Shown piece after piece: positions 12,733 through 24,203 of a DNA stretch of 64,000 nucleotides. The stretch lies in the NCBI GenBank assembly GCA_014281115.1, contig JACONQ010000014.1, positions 2,418,001 to 2,482,000 on the forward strand, read 5' to 3'. This stretch comes from Laburnicola sp. R22_1 (lineage: Eukaryota; Ascomycota; Dothideomycetes; Pleosporales; Didymosphaeriaceae). Under the pieces are notes generated by a model, which saw nothing but the letters and a program-made list of their open reading frames with translations, was not told the DNA's origin and did no database searches. How positions within the stretch are numbered: the first letter of the stretch is position 1; each line of letters opens with the position of its first letter. A program made the position numbers and the translations under genes.

Positions 12733-13995
12733 ATTGGGGGGGCCGAGCAAGGTGAGGTTGTCGTAGTGGTGCAACGGCGGGGGCAGAAATTTGGACAATT
12801 TGGACATGTCGGCGGTCGGGCATGCGCTTGGGCCTTCAATGGCCAATTAGGAAACAGCAGCCGAGCTCCTGCTTGGCCGAGACAAACACCAAAGCAGCGC
12901 GCAACTATCGCCAACAACGATTCACGATTCACGGCTATCTGCGAGCATTCAGTGCGCGTGCGAGGGGAAAGGGATCGTTTCATGAACATGCCCGGGCCGC
13001 TCCTCTTTATTGTCCGGTTGTGCCTTACCCCCCTCCGGTGCGCTGGCACAGGCACGCGACCAACAGCTGGCCAGCTATCGAATCATGACTCCTATCTAGA
13101 GCACGCCTTGCTCCCGCCCAACGGCACGCCTCCTTTGCATCTCGATCCCACCGTTCACACTACCATCTTGACACAGCCATTGTCATTCATTGCTCGGGCA
13201 GAAACTCCGTACCATGATCTGCCTTGAAGAACGAGGCCTCTGGATTCTCCCATAGCATTGAGAACCCGCCATGTACGATGTCCTCCTCGGCTGCCTCCGG
13301 TATCGGCGGCCGTCGACTGCATCCTGCCATGTATCCCGTTGCAATTCTCGATTGGACCTCGTGTCGTCATCCATAACCTCTTGCTGAACGTTGCTCACCC
13401 TGCAGTGCCTCTCTGGACTGGAAACAAACCGATTGGCTGTTCTCGTCACATGGTTCAAAACGGCTCTTGTGGTGCCGTATATGGACTCCATTGTGCCTCC
13501 AACCTCCCTACATGTCATGAAGAAATGCCATCATGCCATGAGATCTGCTGTTTTCGGCCCGCTCAACCCGTCATGCGGTCTGTAATGCACCTCGTGTAAT
13601 GACCACTTTCAGACCACTGATATTTTGCGAACATCCAGGACCGCGCCATCAATATATTGGCAAGAAAGTATATACGGAGTGGGATAGCGCAATGCGCTGT
13701 ATACGAATAAGGTCTGGTGTTGGCGGTCCCCCATAAGCCTCGCGTGAGTGATGTGATTGAGGGGTGGTAGAAGGGGAGATGGTAGTCGTTGACAACGGAA
13801 GGGTAGCACTCGAGGCTATGAGCGGTGAGATGTACGACGGTCTGGAGGTACGTATGTACCTCGATGGCTCATGACACGACCACCCAGATATAGGCTGACG
13901 ACATTATGCGAGGGTCTCGTGAAGAAGGGAGCTAGGGTTGATGAGGCGGCCTCGACTGACACAGTCGGATGTGGCCGAATGCCGTGCAACGGGAC
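12733..13995. other. Intergenic, no gene seen
   Basis: 1.26 kb between the PRPP synthetase start and the nested transposon cluster. Several frames of 60-110 codons overlap on both strands without any recognisable motif, splice pattern or compositional bias. The left end must contain the PRPP synthetase promoter. Confidence 0.5.
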
Positions 13996-14221
13996 TTGTT
14001 CGCGGGCATACCAATAAGCAATCGCGGGTATACTGTGTCCGTGCACTCAACGCCCGGATTCAGTCAACGCCCGCCTTTTACTAGGAAAATCAAAGAAAAT
14101 AAGCAACTTCACAGCTATATAACTCTTTAGCTACTTTTTCTTTTTAAAAGCTTTCTTAATTAAAGTTATAGAGAAAGACTATCTCTATAACTCTAGAATT
14201 TTGGTTTTCTAATAATAATTA

Positions 14222-16092
14222 ACGTACTTTGCACTCGAGTCGGACACTCTATCGAGTCGGACACTTTGCCAAGACCCCACCAAAACGTACTATTAGCAAT
14301 AGTATAACGCGATGCCTCAACCACACAATAAATTACTGGCGTTAAAAGAAGCGCGTATACAGCTTGCAATCTAGGCTATTAAACAAGACGCGACACTCTC
14401 TTAGCGACGCGCTGCAGCTATCTACAATGTCTCTCGAAGTACACTTAGCAACCAACGCGCTAGAAAGACGTTTAGACGCGACTGCGCACCCAACAAAATA
14501 AGACTTACTATAAGAGAGGAGCAGGCGATTGTGGAGCATATACTCGACCTAGACGCGCGAGGATTTCCGCCTCGGCTCGATGCTATAAAAGATATGGCTG
14601 ATTCTTTACTAGCTGCACGCCACTACAAGCCAGTTGGCTAGAGGTGGCCTTATGACTTTGTTAAGCGCCAGCCAGAGCTTAAAGTCAAGTTTAATCGAAA
14701 GTACGACTATAAGAGAGCTCTCTAGGAGGATCCTGAGGTGATACAAGACTGGTTCCAGCTTGTGGAGAACATGAAGGCTAAACATGGTATCCTGGACGAG
14801 GACACCTACAATTTTGATGAAGCAGGCTTTATAATAGGCATGATATCGACTAGAGTAGTAGTCATAGGCTCTAAGCGTCGAGGACGGCCAAAGCAGGTGC
14901 AGCAGGGCAATAGGGAGTGGACAACAGTCATCCAAGGCATTAACGCGATGGGTTGGTGGATCCCACCCTTTATTATCTTTGGGGGCAAGCACCACCTCTC
15001 CGCCTGGTATAAGGAGAAGGATCTACCTTATGATTGGGTTATTGCAGTCTCTAAGAACGGCTGGACGACAAATGAGCTTGGTCTGCAATAGCTGAAGCAC
15101 TTTAATGAGTATACAAAGAGGCGTACTACTAGTGGAGCACGTTTGCTCATTATCGATGGCCACGAAAGTTACAACTCGCTCGAATTCCAGGATTACTGCA
15201 AGAAGAGCAATATTGTTACTCTCTGTATGCCCTCGCATTCGTCGCACCTCTTGCAGCCACTTGATGTGGGCTGTTTCGCGCCTTTAAAAAAGGCGTATAG
15301 GCGCCAAGCTAAGGATTTGATGCGCAACCACATCACGCACATCACTAAAATCGAGTTCCTGCCTTGCTTTATTGCTGCTTTTAAGGCTTTGTTTACTGAA
15401 AGTAATATCAAAGGAGGCTTTCGAGGTGCTGGCCTAGTGCCCCACAACCTAGAAGCTGTGATATCGCAGCTTGACGTCCGCCTGCGTACGCCTCCACTTT
15501 GTACTATTCGCGATAGTACATAGGAGTCGCAAACTCCGCGAAATAGTACAGAACTTGGGTCGCAATCGACGCTGGTTAAGCAGAGGATTCAAAGGCATGT
15601 GGATAGTTCCCCAACTTATATGGTTGAGGCGGTGGAAAAGCTCGTCAAAGGCGCCGAGCTGATGGGGCATTCTTTGGTGTTGATGACCAAACGCAACGCC
15701 GAACTTCAAGCTGCCAATGAGGCCGCCACACGACGTAAATCATATAAAAGAAAGCGATTGCAGCAAGAAGGAGTCCTTACAGTTGAAGAGGGCCAGCGAC
15801 TGGCTACTCTAAAGGACTTTGGGGTGCGTAGTGATGGCAAGAAGGCAAAGAAGAGGGTGCGCACTGATGGAGGCGAATCCGCTTAACGGCGCTGTGGACG
15901 CTGCGGCAAGCCTGGGCACAATAAAAATACCTGTAGGCAGCTTATAGAAGTAGATTCTGAATAGTTTAGCCTATTTAGACTATTGAAAATAGTTCATGTT
16001 GACTCTATACTATCGTGAATAGTACAGAACTTGGTGGGGTCTTGGCAAAGTGTCCGACTCGATGGAGTGTCCGACTCGAGTGCAAAGTACGT
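14222..16092 (+). mobile_element. Fot1/pogo-type DNA transposon (element A), RIP-damaged
   Basis: Perfectly bounded 1871-bp element flanked by TA on both sides (14220-14221 and 16093-16094). The 62-bp terminal inverted repeats (14222-14283 and 16031-16092) differ at one base, a C/T difference. Each contains CGAGTCGGACACT twice. The interior is filled by one transposase reading frame. Insertion is into the left half of a palindromic element, and deleting the insert plus one TA restores the palindrome. Confidence 0.93.
14312..15964 (+). pseudogene. pogo/Fot1-type transposase of element A, nonsense codons only
   Basis: One frame runs 550 codons from ATG to a TAG with no frameshift but seven internal stops (TAG, one TAA) at positions where Gln or Trp is expected. 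The N-terminus has a helix-turn-helix of the CENP-B/pogo kind (YNVSRSTLSNQRAR). The DDE region keeps all three acids: Asp in NFDEAGF, Asp in IIDGHESY and Asp in LLQPLDVGCF. A Lys/Arg-rich segment follows (RRKSYKRKRLQQEG). The C-terminus carries a zinc-knuckle-like C-x2-C-x4-H-x4-C (CGRCGKPGHNKNTC), reached through one of the stops. It would encode the transposase of this element; it is inactive as read. Confidence 0.9.
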
Positions 16093-16604
16093 TAATTTTA
16101 AGAAAAAAGTATAAAAGTACTAAAACTTAAGTCTCTAAATTTAAAAATAAATTTTTTTTAGAAGTAAAGTATGCTGTTTAGAATATAGTTTATATTAAGA
16201 CTTTTTTATAAAGGACTACTTAAGAAGATAGATTATCTTTCCTAATTTTTTTATTTAAAAAAATAAAAAGATAATATAACTTTCTAGTTAATAGTTTTAT
16301 TAGAAAGAACTTAATATAAACTATATTCTAAACAGCATACTTTACTTCTAAAAAAATTTATTTTTAAATTTAGAGACTTAAGTTTTAGTACTTTTATACT
16401 TTTTTCTTAAAATTAATTATTATTAGAAAACCAAAATTCTAGAGTTATAGAGATAGTCTTTCTCTATAACTTTAATTAAGAAAGCTTTTAAAAAGAAAAA
16501 GTAGCTAAAGAGTTATATAGCTGTGAAGTTGCTTATTTTCTTTGATTTTCCTAGTAAAAGGCGGGCGTTGACTGAATCCGGGCGTTGAGTGCACGGACAC
16601 AGTA

Positions 16605-16940
16605 CTAATAAGGTGATCGCCGCGCTAATGCCTTAGGGTCCTACTTAGCTACCGCGCTATTAAAATAGTAAGCTTAGCCATCTAATAATAATACTAACTT
16701 TGCTATATAATACTAGGTGCTATGTATATTCTATTACTAAAGGGGTTGCTAGTTAAAAGTTAACACGCAACGTTAAAATTAAAACAACAATACTATAGAT
16801 CTACCTTAGTTAGCAATACACACAGCACCTAGTATTATATAGCAAAGTTAGTATTATTATTAGGTAGCTAAGCTTACTATTTTAATAGCGCGGTAGCTAA
16901 GTAGGACCCTAAGGCATTAGCGCGGCGATCACCTTATTAG
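16605..16940. mobile_element. MITE (336 bp) inserted at TA in the right arm of the foldback element
   Basis: Flanked by TA duplications at 16603-16604 and 16941-16942. The ends are inverted copies starting CTAATAAGGTGATCGCC and stay nearly identical for about 130 bp, so the element is mostly two arms around a short centre. No coding capacity. The left arm of the host foldback element lacks it, so it is the later insertion. Confidence 0.92.
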
Positions 16941-16977
16941 TATACCCGCGATTGCTTATTGGTATGCCCGCGAACAA

Positions 16978-19900
16978 CCCCCCCGTGCAACTTTGGACTG
17001 AGTCTAAAGCAGCCTGGTGGCTTCAGTCCGGCACGAGAAGCAAATTCCGCATTCCTAAATCCAGCCACCTGGTAATCGTGGCTGCGAGAAGCTCCCAGGG
17101 CTCTTAGAAAATACCCCGATTGGTTGTTGGCTTGACGTACGCGTGCCGACAACCTATATACGGACGGTTAGCCTTCCAATACGTTGGTCCCATGAAGGAA
17201 ATGTGGGCCATAATCGCGCCGCGGCAGGAACTGTGCATTATTGTCATGGTAGGGTGACAGAAAACGGTATCCACAGCAGCAGTCGATCTTGATCTGTCGC
17301 CAATAACTAAATCGACGTGCACCATGCACCAGGCTTGGAATCTGAATAACGTTGGAAGACGGCAGCCGGAAGTCTGTACCTCATTTGACGCAGAAGCCAT
17401 TTCGCTTGCCATTCTAGATGCTATGTATGGCTATTTACGAAAGCGGCGTTTGCAGCGGTGTGGTTTGAGAAATCTGCGATGGGGACATGAACCATGTTGC
17501 TCATTCAATCGAGATGTTAATGCGTACGAAGAACATCAACTGGGTAAGCATGGCTTGCGTTGCCAGAGCTCCAATCGGTGCTGGAAAGGCCGCATGGGAA
17601 ACCGCATGGGAAACCGTACCCAGCGCGACCACACAGCAGTAAAATAAAGATGGGTGGGTTGCAGCGCTGTCTTGCCAGCGAAGCTGGGAGAGCATTAGTC
17701 TAACGGGGGTGTTACAACGCCCACGAGAGGCATGGGGTACGCTTGACTCACATGGGAGAATGCCAGATACGCTTGAGGATAGGGACGACTAGTGGACGCT
17801 TCTGGCAAGAGGCGTGGGTAATGGTAGGGGATGACGCGCATCAGTCCTGGCTTGAGGTGCGCCACGGGCGCCTGCACGGAAGGAAATCGCACAGTGACAC
17901 GGATCTTGCATATGTGGAACCGGGCGCCAGGTCCACTCGATCCCCGTGTAACCGAACGAAGAAAACTCGACACAAGAGCTATCTTGAAAGCAAGACAGTC
18001 CGCAGATAGTTCTCCTCATGTGACTTTCGTGGTGCCCCCACCCGCTGAACATAGATGGTGATGGTTGCAAGACGGCTCCCCACTGTGGTTGATCCCAATC
18101 GCGCCCTTTTTTTTACGTACTTTGGCTGTTGAACCTTGGTTGTGCTTGCTGTTAAGTCTCATAATCTGTAAAAGGTTAGGTCGACTATAAACGGATATGA
18201 ATGAATGAAAAAAAATGGTTGCAAGACAAGCACTTCGATCTAGTAGTATCGACTTGTAGAAGATAGTCTACGCGCGGGCATCAGCGAATCTGCGGCTCAG
18301 CTATTGAACCTTTGTGCGAAAGCTGCCAAAAAAGAGAGCCTGCATGTACCCACGGCTCATGTCCGAACTTCTCCTAATCCCGTACCCGCATCTCAGGGTT
18401 GAGATAGTCTCACTCTCAGTGTGCGTGGGTCCGAGGAAGCAGACGACCACAGACCGGGCGCTGGGTAATTTACGCCACCTCGCTCGTCACGTACGTGAGC
18501 GCAACCGTCCAGGAAAAGCGGATCCCAAAGCGGAAAGTGGAGGGTCTAGGGAAGGCTAGCTATGGGGTGAGCAAGCGTCATCGCACAGAAGCGGTGGCTT
18601 GCCATGGCGAGGCTGCATGTAACTGTTCAGCAACAAGCCGAACCGGGTTGGAGGTTGGGAGCGTGTCGCAGGTGACGCTGCATCCGCTCACATGCAGCGG
18701 CCTAGTGCGCTTTCTAGAAGATGCAAATGCTGCCATACGCGTTGTGCAGGGGGCAGCCAACGCGGCAGCAAAGGGCAATGCTACGGGCAGGGTCTGCGGC
18801 CGTTCCTGGGTGTGACACGGAGGGTCATGGCTCGACAGCGGTGGCGGCGAACGGTGCAGCCACCATGGCGGCCTCCTGTCAAAGGCCGGCCAGCGTCCGC
18901 TCATGGACCAGAATGGGAATGGCTTGCGATGCCAAACCGCCGAGGAACGGTGCGGGGGCGTCTGCATCAGAGCGCTTTGGGACGGCCTGCGGAAGCGGAC
19001 GGCCTGCGGAAGCGGGCGGAAAGGGCGCTGGAGAGCGTCGAGCGGCATCGTCATGGGGGAGGGCGTCGCCCTGTCGCGGTGCTTTTGGCGCACGTGGAGA
19101 GAGTTCGGGCAGGCAAAAGGAAGTCGGGAGGTGAGGTCGGTGAGAGAGCAGGCAGGCCAGGAGTGCAAAAGCACCGGCCGCAAACTCTAATAGCCGACCC
19201 CGGCTGGCGCTGCGCCAGTGTGGGCGGCGCTGGGCTGGCCCAATCCGCCAGGCTGGGTGCAGCGGAAAGGCGCTGTGCAACGGCATTAGCCTGCTCTGGG
19301 CCGCCTGCACATCTCGCTGGAGCTGACCAGCGCTGCCCTTTCGCCATGCTTCTGAGGCTTGATCCGCACCTCGTCGAGCGTTTCGGCTCGCCCTGAGACA
19401 CGGCGCCATGGACGAGGCCCGTCTGCCGTGCACATTCTACACGCCCTGCAACCAGCTCCCGCGACCCGCGAATGCTACCATGGGCGCGGCTGCGGAACCG
19501 CCAGCCCGCGTCTGACAAGCTCCACCACCGCTGCTCTTTGCGGCGACGGGAGCCAGAGGGTAGCCTGGGTAGCAGACGCTCGCCGAATCCATCTGTGCCG
19601 TGCAACGCCCCGTGTACCGACTGCTTGATGCGTCGTCAACCCATCCCCATCTGCACCCCACGCGCCCAGGACAGGAAGCCTGCGAGAAGGCTGCCCGCCG
19701 CGCCCGTTGCACACTGCTGCAGATGGTGGACGTGGTATGGCCTGCCCATGGTCTTTGCTAGCCGCGAGGTGGCCAGTGAACCACCGAGCAATGAGTATAA
19801 GACGAGCCCGGGACCGCACTGCCGGCTTTCACCAGACCAGCATTGAGCCCTTCACTTCGCCAGACCCCACCTGGCAAACGTTCCTGACGTGTGCGCCTAT

Positions 19901-20130
19901 TTTGCTTTTGTAGCCACGACTCAGAACCGCTTCCAAACCTTCTCCGCGCGGCACCTGCACTCTGCTAACGGCCCGTCTCTGCTGGTGAGCTCCAGGTACA
20001 TATACCGGGTGCCCCAAGCAAGAATTGACATCCGTACAGAACTTGTTCACCTTATCCACCATCTACTCGACACCACCACTGCAACGTCCCAAAGCGTTAG
20101 CCGGACCATCCAGACCACGAAACGTCAACA
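16978..20130. other. Intergenic, gene-poor
   Basis: 3.1 kb without a supported gene. GC-rich stretch 18480-19700 gives long overlapping frames on both strands with no motifs, typical of chance ORFs in GC-rich DNA. Small tandem repeats were seen: a 12-13 bp unit GCGGAAGCGGACG-like around 18990-19020 and a duplicated GGGAAACCGCAT at about 17600. CATATACC near 20000 may be a weak TATA element for the ORF at 20131. Confidence 0.5.
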
Positions 20131-20301
20131 ATGGCCGCATCAGCAACCTGCACACACAGCTGGAAGATGTGGAAGTCCGACACGAACATCGTCGTCTTCA
20201 ACTGCAACGGCTGCCATTCGGGCCCGCATCCATTCATCTACGAGTGCGAGAAGTGCAAGCTCCGATTGTGCCGGCCCTGTACCGCCAAGCCCAAAGCGTA
20301 G
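20131..20301 (+). CDS. Small cysteine-rich protein, putative zinc-binding (56 aa)
   Basis: ATG in a strong context (CAACAATGG). The 56-residue product is MAASATCTHSW... ending in TAKPKA. Cysteines are arranged as C-x3-W near the start, then FNCNGCHSGPH, then CEKCKLRLCRPC, that is C-x2-C and two further C-x2-C pairs, a plausible two-zinc fold. A GTAGGT donor-like site overlaps the stop, so the ORF could be the first exon of a longer gene, but I could not find a downstream exon. No family recognised. It lies isolated in a gene-poor stretch. Confidence 0.45.
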   Translation: MAASATCTHSWKMWKSDTNIVVFNCNGCHSGPHPFIYECEKCKLRLCRPCTAKPKA

Positions 20302-22113
20302 GTACGTCGAACGCCTTGTCCTCAGATTCCTGACCACCACACGTGGTCTGGCAGCTCCCAGCGCATCCGCAATCTGCCCTCTTCCTTCCACGCTGCAGAT
20401 CCTGGCCCCGAGTACTTTCGCAGGAAGATGGACGTTTGATGGATGGATAGAGTTCTGACTCGCGCACAGATGAATACGAGTGCGCGTGCGTGATCGACTA
20501 CCGAAACCCAGCTCCTCGGATTCGCATATCTCTCGGCATCTCGCACCCCAGCAAAACTTGCATCTCGCGTCTATCCACCATCCAGGCACGCAAGCGCTCT
20601 TTGATTCCATCCCTATCGCCAGGCATTCTCTCAGTCGGCTGCGTACGGCCTTAGCACGGCGTTTCGGTGGCTTGTATTTCCGCGTTCCCCCTCTGGAGTC
20701 AAGGCGGCAATCTCGAACCGACTTTATTCCTTTCTTGGCTTTTCGTTTGACCGGTGCGCAAAAGCAATGGTATTTTCTTAGAACGGTTTCAGTGGTGGCG
20801 TCCTCACCGCCCGCCTCTGCCCCGTCATTGGCTGGTGGGGCCGTTTCAGCATGACCAGGCGACTGTTCATCTGCTATCACCTTTTTTTTTCATCATACAA
20901 TTTCATGTACTCTAACGGCTGGTTCTATTCTCCCACGATTTTCCTTCTCGTACGGATTTCTATTTTCGCATGTATTGGGTATTATCTTTTGCATTCAGCG
21001 CGGGCTTTGGACAGTGCGGAATAACCTTTTATTTTTTACTTGGCAGTTCGAATGGAGAAATTCACCATGCGCCATGATTCCGAAATGGACACGCTGCAGC
21101 CATCTGACTGTCGACGAAATGAGCTGTATCGACTCTTTTTGCTTGCTCACACATTCCATTCCCGTTTCAAGCACAATTGTCTAGATCGCGTGCCTCAACC
21201 CTGCTGTAGGAGTTCCTTTGTCAACCAGTATTGCCGTGCTTCTTCGCGCGTCTCAGGACAATCAGCGGGTAGATAATCGCCAGACCAGATCCTGACTATC
21301 ACCCGACATTACCATCATGATCGACGGCCGCTCTAATAAAACCGACGCGCACCACCCTCGTACGATTCCCCTTGTTCAAATCATGTTCCGCTATCTCTCC
21401 CCGGCCACTTCGGCGCAGCGCTGCAAACAAATCCTTCGAGAAAGAAATGCGACGAATGCGTAATCACAAGAAGTGCTGATAAAGTGGGCGTCACACTACA
21501 TCCTATCCTCATCCTGTGCGATAATAAAATACGTCACTATTGCTCTCTGCTGCCACTGGTGACCCCTGACTTTTCGCATCTACCTACTCGCCGACCCGAA
21601 GCGTATAGGACGTGCTCGGAGCCCGAGGACAGAGTAATACATATCTATCTGCCAGGTAGGTCCTTGCCAATCTTCCGTGGCCTGCCGCTATCAAACACCC
21701 ACCCGCAAAACAAAGGGAAGGAGGCATAATGACCCACCCAATTTCCAGGTACATGGCCCGGGTCCAGTGCGCGGAATCAGTGCGCGGAATCGCGTCGCGA
21801 TTTGCCGAAGACTGGCTGCATCGACGCTAGGTAGACTGATAGGATGTTTGCGTGTACCGGTATTTCAGCCTTGCGAGACGAAACGCAGGGCTCTGAGAAT
21901 TAAAGGTAAGAAGTAGATGCGAGGACAGGCTATGAACAAGGTACCCTGCTGTAGCTGCAACAAACAAGCAATTCACTGGGTGATATGCGTGCGAGGATCA
22001 AAGCGGCGACGCGGTGCCTGGTGGGATTGTCTACAGGTGGTTTTGTTGGTGCAGTCGGTGGCAGGTTCCCCTGGAAACTTGGTGAGGTCATATCTATGCG
22101 CACGGACCGATTA
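20302..22113. other. Intergenic, no gene seen
   Basis: 1.8 kb up to the left TA of element B. It contains only short frames without motifs. CT-rich and pyrimidine tracts occur around 20880-20990. A duplicated GTGCGCGGAATC is visible near 21770-21790. Confidence 0.5.
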
Positions 22114-24203
22114 CCGTGCACGGACGCGCAACGCCCGCCGAACACCAAAACCCTAGACGAAACCCAAACTTCAACACCTCATAACTCCACCACTATGGCT
22201 CCAATCGATGATGCGATTGCAGCAATCGAAGCGCTCGAACTAGGAGAACAGTTCTTATACTAGATAATTGCTGACCAGTTCCATGTGAACCGAAGTACAC
22301 TAAGCCGAAGACACCAAGGCTGTCAGCGCCCACGGGCAGCCAAAGAACGCGATCAACAAAACCTCAGCCAATAATAAGAGTTAGAGCTCGTACACTATAT
22401 TAAAGACCTTACAAAAAGAGGGCTGCCTCCTACAAGAGAGATGATACAAAATTTCGCATCCTAGATAGCCAACGAGCGCGTGAGCGAGAGGTGGGTAACG
22501 CGCTTTCTTGACCAACACAGCCACCATCTCATCTCAAAATGGACATCTGGAATTGACTCCCTCCGCCACAACGCTAATTCAAACATTAAGTATAAGCTGT
22601 ACTTTGACTTGCTATATTAGAAGATAAAGCAGTACGACATACAGCCGCGCCACACCTACAATATAGACAAGAAGGGCTTTATAATAGGTATAACAGGACG
22701 CTCAAAACAAGTGTTTAGCCGTTAGATGTGGGAGCGCAAAGAGGTGCAAGCGTCACTCCAAGATAGTTCTCAAGAATAGATCACCCTCTTAGCAGCCGTC
22801 TGCGCTGATAGGGAGGCTCTGCCGCCAGGTCTCATCTATCAGTCGGCGAACAGCTTACTGCAGGCAGCTTGGGTGAACGCTATTAAAGCTGGGCAACACG
22901 ACGTCTTTGTGGCTTCATCTCCATCTGGATGGACGAATAACGACGTTGGTTTGGCGTGGCTAGAGCAGGTCTTTGATCGCTGCACGAAGTAGAAAGCGCG
23001 TCGTGGGAGAGACTGGCGTCTCCTTTTACTTAACGGCCATGGCAGTCACCTTACAAAGGAGTTTATCGACTACTGCAACTCCTATCGCATACTCCTAGCC
23101 GTATTTCCCCCTCACTCTACCTATACGCTTTAACCTCTCGACGTCGTCATGTTTAAACCTCTCTCCACCGCCTACTCTAAGGAGCTCTCCACCCACCTCT
23201 AGAGGAGCCAAGGGCTAGTACCAGTCAAGAAGGGAGACTTCTTCCCGCTGTTCTGGGGAGCGTGGGAGACCTCCTTCAAGACAGAGACCATCCTCAAGTC
23301 CTTTGAAGCTGCTGGTATATGGCCTATAGACCTAGAGGTTATACTTAAACGCTTCGCAGACGATGCCTCAGAGCAGCAAAACAACGGTGAAGGACGGTCC
23401 TTAGCGCTTACCAACAATAACTGGCGCCAGATAGAGCGTCTCGTACGCTCTGCAGTAAAGGATACCACCGCAGAAGAGTCAAAGTCGCTCTCCTAAACGC
23501 TCCACAGACTCCAAGTACAAAACGAGCTGCTACACCATAAGAACGATGGCTTAAGGGAGGCTCTTACTGCTAAGAAGAAGCACAAGAAGCGCGGCAAACC
23601 TCTTGACTTGCAGCAGCGCCAGGAGTACCACGGTGGTGCTGTCTTCTAGTCTCCGCGCAAGATTAGAGAGGCACGTGCACGAGAGACAGTGAAGCAGAGG
23701 GAAGAGCATGACGGGCAGCTTGCAAAGGCTAACAGAAAGGAGCTTCAAGCTGCTGCTAAGTTACTCCGAGAGCAGGAGGCAGAGGAGAGGCGTGTGGCGA
23801 GAGAGGCAGCCAAGGTGGTGAGGGAGGAGGAGAAGGCTGACAAGGCAGCTGAACGCGAGCGCCAGAAGGCAGCTCGCAACGCTGAAAAAGCTATATAATT
23901 ATCCCAAAAGGGCAAGCGCAAGGCCTTAAAAGCCTCTACTTAAGCCAACAAGCGTTAGAAACAACATGGTGCTAGTGCAGCTGCTAAGGAGGCATCAGCT
24001 TTCATCACCCGCCGCGGCCGCAACGTTACACTTCCTAGTAGATTTAGATAGTACAAATTAATCGCAAGCATCTAATTACTACTACTCTACAAAATCTTGT
24101 AATAATAACTATTGTAGATGGCTTAATAACTTCATCTTTAAAGTGGTGAGCATGTTATTCGGCGGGCGTTGCGCGTCCCCGGGCGTTGCGCGTCCGTGCA
24201 CGG
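22114..24203 (+). mobile_element. pogo-type DNA transposon (element B), RIP-damaged
   Basis: 2090 bp flanked by TA (22112-22113 and 24204-24205). The right terminus, read inward, is CCGTGCACGGACGCGCAACG... and contains two copies of a 16-bp motif (GGACGCGCAACGCCCG). The left terminus has only one copy and then continues as the right end does, so it has lost one unit. The interior is one decayed transposase. Confidence 0.9.
22195..24051 (+). pseudogene. pogo-type transposase of element B, multiple nonsense codons
   Basis: A single frame of 618 codons from ATG (MAPIDDAIAAIEALELGEQF) to TAG with no frameshift but many internal TAG/TAA codons. The N-terminal helix-turn-helix reads HVNRSTLSRRHQG. 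DDE region: NIDKKGFIIGITGR (Asp replaces part of the usual DE), LNGHGSH at the second acid (expected Asp is Asn) and PLDVVMFKPLS at the third (Asp kept, preceding Gln is a stop). Lys/Glu-rich coiled tail (23690-23900), then the C-terminal block TRRGRNVTLPSRFR shared with elements C-E. Inactive. Confidence 0.88.

Larger units (their letters stand above)
13996..16977. mobile_element. Long inverted-repeat (foldback) element hosting two later insertions
   Basis: The left arm begins TTGTTCGCGGGCATACC at 13996 and is matched in inverted orientation by the sequence ending at 16977. Removing the two inserted elements leaves about 0.77 kb that is almost entirely a palindrome with a centre near 16250, very A/T-rich inside. 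The arm tips contain two tandem-motif blocks: CGCGGGYATAC twice, then two copies of a motif ending CAACGCCCG. No coding capacity is seen, so it is a non-autonomous element. Its arms are interrupted by a pogo-type element (14222-16092) in the left half and by a MITE (16605-16940) in the right arm. Outer duplication is unclear. Confidence 0.8.

Noticed and set aside
12379..13227. 282-codon plus-strand frame
   Set aside because: Antisense to the PRPP synthetase 5' exons and introns, no recognisable protein feature.
14738..15091. Separate 117-residue gene
   Set aside because: It is a stop-to-stop piece of the element A transposase; the same frame continues on both sides of TAG codons.
13996..16977. 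LTR retrotransposon with long terminal repeats
   Set aside because: The long repeats are inverted, not direct, and there is no reverse transcriptase, protease or integrase.
18578..19605. Long overlapping frames on both strands in GC-rich DNA
   Set aside because: Three or more frames are open at once, none with motifs or splice logic; expected by chance at this GC content.
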